The notes beneath the pieces are model-generated. The model saw only the letters and a program-made list of their open reading frames with translations. It searched no databases and had not been told where the DNA came from. The position numbers and the translations under genes were made by a program. DNA of 64,000 nt from Ruania zhangjianzhongii (GTDB lineage Bacteria; Actinomycetota; Actinomycetes; Actinomycetales; Beutenbergiaceae), in assembly GCF_008000995.1 (NCBI RefSeq), contig NZ_CP042828.1, forward strand, positions 3,772,882 through 3,836,881. Reading direction: 5' to 3'. This document shows positions 58,574-64,000 of this stretch, in pieces; the stretch's first letter is position 1, and each line of letters opens with the position of its first letter.

Positions 58574-59734
58574 TCACTGCGCCACCCCGCGATTCGGGAT
58601 CAGCCGCGAGGCCACCAGGCACACCACAGCGAAGCCCACCATGATCGCCACCGGCACCCCGATCTCGCCCAGTCCACCGCCGCCGGAGGTGATCCCCAGC
58701 CCTCGGGTGAAGGCGGCGATCGGATTCAGGTCCACGATGGTGCCGAGCACCCCCTGCGCGGTGATCGGGAAGAACGCCCCTCCGGACATCCCGAGCACCA
58801 GCGCGATGATCGACTGCACCACATTCGCCTGTTCGGCGGTGCGCGCCAGCCGGACCACCACGAACGTCAGCGACGTCGCGGCCAGCACCGCAGCGAGTAC
58901 CAGCGCCCCCACTGCCGGTACCGAGCCGAAGTCGACCCCGAACAACAGGGACCCCACCGTCAGCAGCACGCTGGTGGCGACCAGCCCCAGCACGAACGCG
59001 GTCAGCGCCTTGGCCGCCACGATCGTCGACATCCGCACCGGCATCGACCGCAGCCGCACCAGCGTGCCCTCCTCGCGCTCGGTGATCAGCCCGAGCACTC
59101 CGAACCCGACGGTGAACATCAGGAACAGCCCCGCCTGACCAGCGATCAGCATGCCACCGGTGCTCAGCTGCTCCGAGGATGCCTCACCCTGTTCCAGCTG
59201 CACCTGAGCCTGCGCCGCAAGCACCTGCTCGGCGAGCACACCGGCGTGCTCGGGATCCAGTCCGGCCGTACCGGCCGCCACAGCGGCCACCGAAGCACCC
59301 CGGAACTGCTCCACCACCCCCTGCGCCACGGTGACGAGCACCTGCCCGGACAACCCTGCGCCGTCGCCGATCACGAACCGCACCGGCGCCTCCTCACCGG
59401 AAGTGAGCGCAGCGGTGAACCCCTCGGGCACCACCATGCCCAGATCGGCCGAACCGGCCTGAACTTCCGCCCGCGGGTCTTCGCTGTCGATCACGGTCAC
59501 GTCCACGATGCCGGTGTCGGCCAGAGCATCGACGAGCACACCGGCGAGCTCGTCGTCGGACTCAGCGGACACCGCCAGGTCCACGGGCTCGAACTCCCCC
59601 TCGTTCACCCCACCGAGGAGCAGGTTGAGCACGGTCATCAGCGCCAGCGGAACCGCCAGGGAGAAGATCAGCACCGATTTGTCTCGCAGCCGGCGGCGCA
59701 GATCCACCGCGGTCATCGTCAGCAGGGCGCGCAT
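58574..59734 (-). CDS. ABC-2 type export permease
   Basis: A 386-residue second permease of the same operon: LRDKSVLIFSLAVPLALMTVLNLL at the start, an extracytoplasmic domain to about 200 and a C-terminal helix bundle (FFPITAQGVLGTIVDLNPIAAF). It lies 3 nt after the ATPase gene. Degenerate copies of its 3' end (ending CACTGCGCC on the plus strand) seem to occur just downstream at 58535-58573. Confidence 0.9.
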   Translation of the reverse strand: MRALLTMTAVDLRRRLRDKSVLIFSLAVPLALMTVLNLLLGGVNEGEFEPVDLAVSAESDDELAGVLVDALADTGIVDVTVIDSEDPRAEVQAGSADLGMVVPEGFTAALTSGEEAPVRFVIGDGAGLSGQVLVTVAQGVVEQFRGASVAAVAAGTAGLDPEHAGVLAEQVLAAQAQVQLEQGEASSEQLSTGGMLIAGQAGLFLMFTVGFGVLGLITEREEGTLVRLRSMPVRMSTIVAAKALTAFVLGLVATSVLLTVGSLLFGVDFGSVPAVGALVLAAVLAATSLTFVVVRLARTAEQANVVQSIIALVLGMSGGAFFPITAQGVLGTIVDLNPIAAFTRGLGITSGGGGLGEIGVPVAIMVGFAVVCLVASRLIPNRGVAQ

Positions 59735-59737
59735 GGT

Positions 59738-60692
59738 CTAGTCCCGCAGCTCCTTGCCGGTCAGATGCAGGAACACCTGCTCCAGATCCGGCCGGGTGAT
59801 CTCCACATCGGCCAGCTCCAGCTCGCGCGAGGCCGCGGTGACGATCGCGGCCAGGTGCGCGGGTGCGTCCGTCACCGAACACACCACGCCGCCGCTGACC
59901 AGATCCACCCGCTGCACCCCGGCCACCTGCTCCAGCGCACGCACGGCGGCGTCGGTGTCCCCGGTTCCGGCCAACCGCACCTGGTCGAGACCGCCGACCA
60001 GCCGAATCAGCTCGGCGCGGGTGCCCTCCGCCTGGATCGCGCCGGAGTCGATGATCCCGATCCGGTCGCAGAGCCGCTCGGCCTCCTCCATGTAGTGCGT
60101 GGTGTACAGGACCGCCATCCCCTCACCGGAGAGGGGCTTCGACCGACTCCAGGATCGCGTTCCGGGACTGCGGGTCCACGCCCACGGTGGGCTCGTCCAG
60201 GATGAGCAGCGCGGGCCGGTGCAACAGCCCGGCGGCGATGTTCAGCCGTCGCTTCATCCCTCCGGAGTACTCCTTCACCGGGTCCTTGGCGCGGTCCGCG
60301 AGCCCCACCACCTCGAGCACCTCGTCCACCCGGGCTCGCAGCTCGCTGCCGCGCAGGTTCTGCAGCGCCCCGAAGTAGCGCAGGTTCTCCCGGCCCTTCA
60401 GGTCCGGGTAGAGGGCAAGGTCCTGCGGCACCAGCCCGATCCGGGACCGGATCGCCACGTGCCGGGGACCCATCGGCTCACCCAGCAGGGACACGCTGCC
60501 GGAGTCCGGGGCGAGCAGACCGGCGATCATCGAGATCGTGGTGGTCTTACCGGCACCGTTCGGGCCGAGCAGCCCGTACGTCTCCCCCGGGGCGATCTGC
60601 AGCGAGACTCCGGCCACGGCCTGCAGGCCGCCGAACGAGCGCGTGACGTTGTCCACGCGCACCACCTCGGCGCTGGTCCCGGCTTCTGTCAT
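59738..60692 (-). pseudogene. ABC-2 exporter ATPase gene interrupted by a +1 frameshift
   Basis: The 5' part (60123-60692) encodes Walker A GPNGAGKTT, signature YSGGMKRRLNIA and Walker B LLILDEPTVGVDPQSRNAI, then shifts frame after ESVEA and stops at once. The rest continues in another frame from 60118 with the switch-His region VLYTTHYMEEAERL. Deleting one C from the CCCC run (GGGG at 60133-60136 on the plus strand) restores ...ESVEALSGEGMAVLYTTHY, the standard sequence. This is either a real inactivation or a sequencing error in a homopolymer. Both permease genes downstream are intact. Confidence 0.88.
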
Positions 60693-60759
60693 CGCATGCC
60701 CCGTCCCTGGCCGGCCGACGTCTCTCCGCGCCGAATACTACTCACCTGTGCGGGCCGCG

Positions 60760-60765
60760 TAGGCT
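60760..60765 (+). promoter_or_regulatory. -10 element of a leaderless promoter for the NUDIX gene
   Basis: TAGGCT, 6 nt before the GTG at 60772. The minus-strand TAGTAT at 60735-60740 in the same spacer may serve the exporter operon. Confidence 0.5.
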
Positions 60766-60771
60766 CGCCGT

Positions 60772-61608
60772 GTGTCGCACCCTGCTCGTGGAGACCTGCT
60801 CGCCGTGGCCGACCGGGCCCGCAACGGCACCTTCGAAGCTCTCGCCGGCCCGCACTCCTATGACGCGGCCGCTGCCACCGGTTTCCGGCAAGCTGCTGTG
60901 CTCGCCCTGTTCACGCCGACGGCGCAGCGCACCGGCGCAGGTCCCCTCGCCGTTGATCAGTCGGTCACCGTGGGTACCGAGTCGGTCACCGCAGCAGGTC
61001 AGCCCGCCGCTGCGATCGATGCCGACGACGGCGCAGCCCGGCGGGAGCGGGCATCGGCACCGTCCGAAGCGCTTCTGGATACCGACGTGTTCCTGGTGCA
61101 GCGGTCCCCGCTGCTGCGCCACCACCCCGGGCAGATCGCGCTCCCGGGCGGGTCGATCGACCCCGGCGACGACGGACCGGTGGCAGCGGCCCTGCGAGAG
61201 ACCGAGGAGGAGACCGGCATCAGTGCCGACCAGGTGGAGGTGCTCGGCGAGCTCCCGCCGGTGCTGGTACCGGTGAGCTCGTTCGTCGTCACACCGGTGC
61301 TGGCCTGGGCCCCCTCGGTGCGGGCGGGGCGGGTGCTGGATACCGCGGAGGTGCTGCACACGCTGCGCGCGCCGGTCGATGAGCTGCTCGATCCGGCCGC
61401 GCGTGCCACGGTGTGGATCGGCGGTCACGGTTCCAGCGGATTCCGGGTGCCGACCGGCTGGGTGTGGGGCTTCACCGGTAACCTGCTGGACCACCTGTTC
61501 ACCGCGCTCGGCTGGACCCGGGACTGGGACAGCTCGGTGCGGCACACGATGAGCTGGGACGAGGCGCGCGGCGCACAGCTGCTCGGCCACGTACCCTCCC
61601 CGGACTGA
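60772..61608 (+). CDS. NUDIX hydrolase, CoA pyrophosphatase type
   Basis: A 278-residue NUDIX enzyme. LRHHPGQIALPGGSIDPGD followed by ALRETEEETGI is the CoA-pyrophosphatase (NUDT7/8-like) form of the NUDIX box, with the metal-binding REXXEE Glu residues. An Ala/Asp-rich insert (about 50-100) separates the first strand from the box. It would hydrolyse CoA or its oxidised derivatives. Leaderless GTG start, divergent from the exporter ATPase. Confidence 0.87.
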   Translation: MSHPARGDLLAVADRARNGTFEALAGPHSYDAAAATGFRQAAVLALFTPTAQRTGAGPLAVDQSVTVGTESVTAAGQPAAAIDADDGAARRERASAPSEALLDTDVFLVQRSPLLRHHPGQIALPGGSIDPGDDGPVAAALRETEEETGISADQVEVLGELPPVLVPVSSFVVTPVLAWAPSVRAGRVLDTAEVLHTLRAPVDELLDPAARATVWIGGHGSSGFRVPTGWVWGFTGNLLDHLFTALGWTRDWDSSVRHTMSWDEARGAQLLGHVPSPD

Positions 61609-61642
61609 CGCCGGAGGCCAGCGAGACCCGACCGGCCCTGCC

Positions 61643-62206
61643 TCAGCGCGGACCGATCAGTTCCGCCACCCGACGGTGCGCGATCCGGCGGGCGCGTGCG
61701 GGGTCGATCCGGCCATCCTCGGCGACGATGCTCACCGCCAGCCCGTCCAGTAGAGCGAGCAGCTCGGTAGCGTCCTGCTCCGCGGTGTCAGCGCGCCCGC
61801 CGGCGGCCGGCAGCAGTAGCCGCAGGCCCGCGCGCATCCGGCCCCACAGGTCGGCATAGGCCGCCGCGGCGGCGTCGTCCACGGTGGCGCGGGCAGCGAG
61901 GGCCAACCAGATCCTCGCCACCACATTCTGGGCGTCCGCGGGTAGGAGCCGGTCCACGAGGGCGGACAAGCGCTCGGCCGGGTCCTCGATCTTCTCCAGC
62001 TCGCCGTACCGCTCCGCGGCGCCGGTGGCGATCGAGGCCATCGCGGCGGTGAGCATCTCGGCCTTGGTCGGGAAGTGGTGCTGCACTGCGCCCACCGATA
62101 CCCCGGCGCGGGCGGCGACGGCACGCACGCTCAGCCCCTCGAATCCGGACTCCGCCACGATCGCGATCACTGCAGTCACCACGCCGTCCCGCGCGCTCGA
62201 ACTCAT
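61643..62206 (-). CDS. TetR-family transcription regulator
   Basis: A 187-residue repressor with HTH GFEGLSVRAVAARAGVSVGAVQHHF and a helical ligand domain. ATG at 62206 overlaps the stop of the membrane-protein gene (ATGA), so both are made from one message. The operator at 62813-62846 before that gene is its likely site. Convergent with the NUDIX gene. Confidence 0.88.
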   Translation of the reverse strand: MSSSARDGVVTAVIAIVAESGFEGLSVRAVAARAGVSVGAVQHHFPTKAEMLTAAMASIATGAAERYGELEKIEDPAERLSALVDRLLPADAQNVVARIWLALAARATVDDAAAAAYADLWGRMRAGLRLLLPAAGGRADTAEQDATELLALLDGLAVSIVAEDGRIDPARARRIAHRRVAELIGPR

Positions 62207-62802
62207 CGGTACCTGCTTCCGCGATAGGTGCTGTACAGACGCCATGCTGCCATCCCGGCACGGCGGGCCAGCTCGGTGGGCTCAGGTTGCGAGTCCGCGG
62301 GTGCGCGGTGCGCCACCGCAGCCACTGCCAGGAGCAGGACGCCCAGCCCGAGCAGCGCCGCCTCGACCGCTTCCATCAGCAGCTCGACCACGACGGTGAG
62401 ACCTTCGTGCCCTTCGATCGGAATGTCGACGGCACGGGTCACCACACCGAGTACCCCGAACACCAGTCCGCCGAGGATCCAGCCCATCGGCCGGCTCCGG
62501 TCCGGCCGGTCGACCAGGGCTGCGACCACCAGCAGCGCGACCGCCACTACCAGGAACAGGAACCGCAGCCACGCCCAGGACCCCATCTGCTCCAGCACGC
62601 CCGCCATACCGCCACCGGAGCCCAGGGCGGTAGCGAGACTCGCCCGTTCACCGATCACGCCGATCCCGGAGGCCAACGCGGCCACCACGCAGCCCGCGAT
62701 CCCCCACCCGAACGCAGCACGCGACCGCCGCCGGTAGCGCACCAGCAGAACTCCCGCCGCGACCGGGGCCAGCAGTCCGAGCAGCTCGATGATGCGGAGC
62801 AT
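62203..62802 (-). CDS. Hypothetical membrane protein, TetR partner
   Basis: A 199-residue protein with four or five helices (IIELLGLLAPVAAGVLLV, FGWGIAGCVVAALASGIGVIG, RFLFLVVAVALLVVAALV, MGWILGGLVFGVLGVVTRAV, ALLGLGVLLLAVAAVAH). No family recognised. ATG at 62802 has GGAG 5 nt upstream; a GTG at 62805 is next to it. It leads the two-gene operon with the TetR repressor. Confidence 0.8.
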   Translation of the reverse strand: MLRIIELLGLLAPVAAGVLLVRYRRRSRAAFGWGIAGCVVAALASGIGVIGERASLATALGSGGGMAGVLEQMGSWAWLRFLFLVVAVALLVVAALVDRPDRSRPMGWILGGLVFGVLGVVTRAVDIPIEGHEGLTVVVELLMEAVEAALLGLGVLLLAVAAVAHRAPADSQPEPTELARRAGMAAWRLYSTYRGSRYR

Positions 62803-62812
62803 CACTTCTCCA

Positions 62813-62846
62813 ATACGATCGACATGGTCATGAAGTACGATCGTAT
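62813..62846. promoter_or_regulatory. TetR-type operator upstream of the membrane protein-TetR operon
   Basis: Inverted arms ATACGATCG (62813-62821) and CGATCGTAT (62838-62846), the second within the perfect 10-bp palindrome TACGATCGTA. It begins 11 bp before the start codon, covering the promoter. Confidence 0.68.
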
Positions 62847-62959
62847 GGCTAGGACGACGCGCCGCACAACCCCCTCGCGCCGATGGGAGTGCATGGTGGG
62901 TGACCTGAGCGTCGCTCCGCGGCCGTTTCGCGACGGAAATCTCACCCGGCGAGCACAGT
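62847..62959. other. Spacer, no gene seen
   Basis: GC-rich sequence between the operator and the terminator of the epimerase gene. Short open frames are present but have no ribosome site and no homologue I recognise. Confidence 0.4.
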
Positions 62960-63000
62960 CGACGGCGGAGCTCACCTGGGCCAGGTGAGCTCCGCCGTCG
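62960..63000. terminator. Perfect 19-bp stem terminator for the epimerase gene
   Basis: 62960-62978 and 62982-63000 are exact complements (CGACGGCGGAGC at the outer end) with a 3-nt loop, 20 bp after the minus-strand gene's stop. No T-run. It is one of the strongest hairpins of the window. Confidence 0.78.
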
Positions 63001-63020
63001 TACGTGGTTGCGATGGGCGC

Positions 63021-63998
63021 CTAGACGCGCCGGAGCACCTCGTCGAAGATCGCATCCAGGTGCGGGTCACCGCCCTGCCGGGCCTCGTCGGCCAGGTACC
63101 AGTCCAGGCTCTCGCCGAAACCCTCCTCGAGCGTCGCGGTGGGCGCGAACTCGGGCACCAGGGCGCGGATCTTGCTGTTGTCCAGGACGAAGTCGTTGGC
63201 CTTGTCCCCCAGCGCGGAAGCGCCCACGCGTTCGTCGACGGCGGCGATCGCCTCCGCGGGTACGTGCGCGAGCTCTGGCGTCACCCCGAGCAGATCGGCA
63301 AGGGTGGTGTAGATCGCGTTCCAGGTGGGCGCCAGATCGGAGGTGATGTGAAATGCCTCGCCGAGCGCCTCGGCCCGGCCGAACAGCCCCACGAAGCCGA
63401 TCGCGAAGTCCTTCGCCCGGGTCACCGTCCACCGGGTAGTGCCATCGCCGAGCACCACCACCGGGGCACCACGGCGCAGCCGCTCCACGTCGGTCCAGCG
63501 CCCAAGCGTGGGAATCCGAGTGCGGTCATAGGTAGCCGAGGGCCGCACCACCGTGACCGGGAAGTCCGACTCCTCGTGGGCCCGCAGGAGCAGTTCTTCG
63601 CTGGCCGCCTTGTCCCGGGAGTACTGCCAGTACGGGTTCTCCAGCGGAGTCTCCTCGGTGACCGGAAGCCGTGCCGGCGGGGTCTGGTAGGCGGAGGCAG
63701 AGCTGATGTACAGGTACTGGCCGGTGCGCCCAGCGAACAGGTCGACTGCAGTGGCCGCATGTTCAGGGGTGAAGGAGATGAAGTCGGCGACCGAGTCGAA
63801 GCTCGCATCCCCGAGCGCAGCACGTACTGCGGCCGGGTCGCGGACATCGGCATGCACGCTGCGCACGCCGCCGGGCAGGCTGCGCACACTGGACTCACCG
63901 CGGTTCAGCACGGTCACGTCCCAGCCGCGGGCCAGCGCTACCGGCACACAGGCCGCGCTGATCTGACCGGTACCTCCGACGAACAGCACACGGGGCAT
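63021..63998 (-). CDS. NAD-dependent epimerase/dehydratase-like protein
   Basis: A 325-residue short-chain dehydrogenase-fold protein. Cofactor motif VGGTGQIS, Asp in HADVRD and YQYSRDKAASE-like active site (YWQYSRDKAA) are present; YISSASAYQ gives the Ser/Tyr region. The closest general class is the UDP-glucose-4-epimerase-like extended SDRs of unknown substrate. Start at 63998, 2 nt from the window edge, so its promoter and upstream neighbour cannot be seen. Confidence 0.87.
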   Translation of the reverse strand: MPRVLFVGGTGQISAACVPVALARGWDVTVLNRGESSVRSLPGGVRSVHADVRDPAAVRAALGDASFDSVADFISFTPEHAATAVDLFAGRTGQYLYISSASAYQTPPARLPVTEETPLENPYWQYSRDKAASEELLLRAHEESDFPVTVVRPSATYDRTRIPTLGRWTDVERLRRGAPVVVLGDGTTRWTVTRAKDFAIGFVGLFGRAEALGEAFHITSDLAPTWNAIYTTLADLLGVTPELAHVPAEAIAAVDERVGASALGDKANDFVLDNSKIRALVPEFAPTATLEEGFGESLDWYLADEARQGGDPHLDAIFDEVLRRV

Positions 63999-64000
63999 GG

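Overview
This is a very GC-rich actinobacterial chromosome segment. A whiB1-type regulator beside a divergent pdtaS-type histidine kinase, Tad pilus genes, a Tat-exported PhoD, a DUF222/HNH endonuclease gene and a SRAP protein point to Actinomycetota, probably Micrococcales; the family is not decidable here. I see no rRNA, tRNA, CRISPR array, insertion sequence or phage genes. Many genes start without a leader: a TANNNT -10 hexamer lies 5-7 nt before the start codon in 13 cases, and this settles several starts. || Region 1 (34-22063) looks like a catabolic island for a complex, probably uronate- or amino-sugar-containing substrate. A plus-strand operon encodes a family-5 ABC importer (binding lipoprotein, two permeases, fused double ATPase) and a Tat-exported toroid-like protein. 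Facing it on the minus strand are an alpha/beta hydrolase, a secreted DUF4091 protein, a secreted propeller protein, two amidohydrolase-like proteins, a class III aminotransferase, a second toroid-like Tat protein paralogous to the first, and a DegT aminotransferase. A divergent plus-strand pair adds another DegT aminotransferase and a ceramidase-like hydrolase. The substrate is not known. || Region 2 (22145-26881) is a minus-strand Tad pilus operon (tadA, tadB, tadC, a small pilin-like gene, three TadE/TadG-like genes). Region 3 (26933-32567) holds an MFS exporter and a MerR regulator that share nearly the same operator-promoter sequence, although they are now 3.8 kb apart. Between them, bracketed by a 41/42-bp direct repeat of that promoter, sit a DeoR/LacI hybrid regulator and a secreted family-8 polysaccharide lyase. 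|| Region 4 (32503-45433) is mixed: two flavin monooxygenases with a TetR regulator, a DUF3817 membrane protein, a genuine formylglycine-generating enzyme, a GNAT acetyltransferase, a SRAP protein, a NarL-type two-component system and a FtsX-type ABC transporter. Region 5 (45603-54408) has an orphan FHA-FtsK/EssC-like ATPase, whiB1 and pdtaS, an IclR regulator and phoD. Region 6 (54684-63998) has the DUF222/HNH gene with a repeat-rich 0.7-kb spacer, an atypical RpiB-like isomerase, an ABC-2 exporter whose ATPase gene is frameshifted, a NUDIX hydrolase, a TetR-membrane protein operon with a clear operator, and an NAD-dependent epimerase. || A recurring oddity is short tandem duplication (units of 18, about 21, 28, 36 and 42 bp) at gene 3' ends and in protein linkers. 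The most interesting points are the repeat-bracketed lyase segment, the island's gene combination, the 3 x 42-bp array, the frameshifted exporter ATPase and the RpiB homologue lacking both usual histidines.
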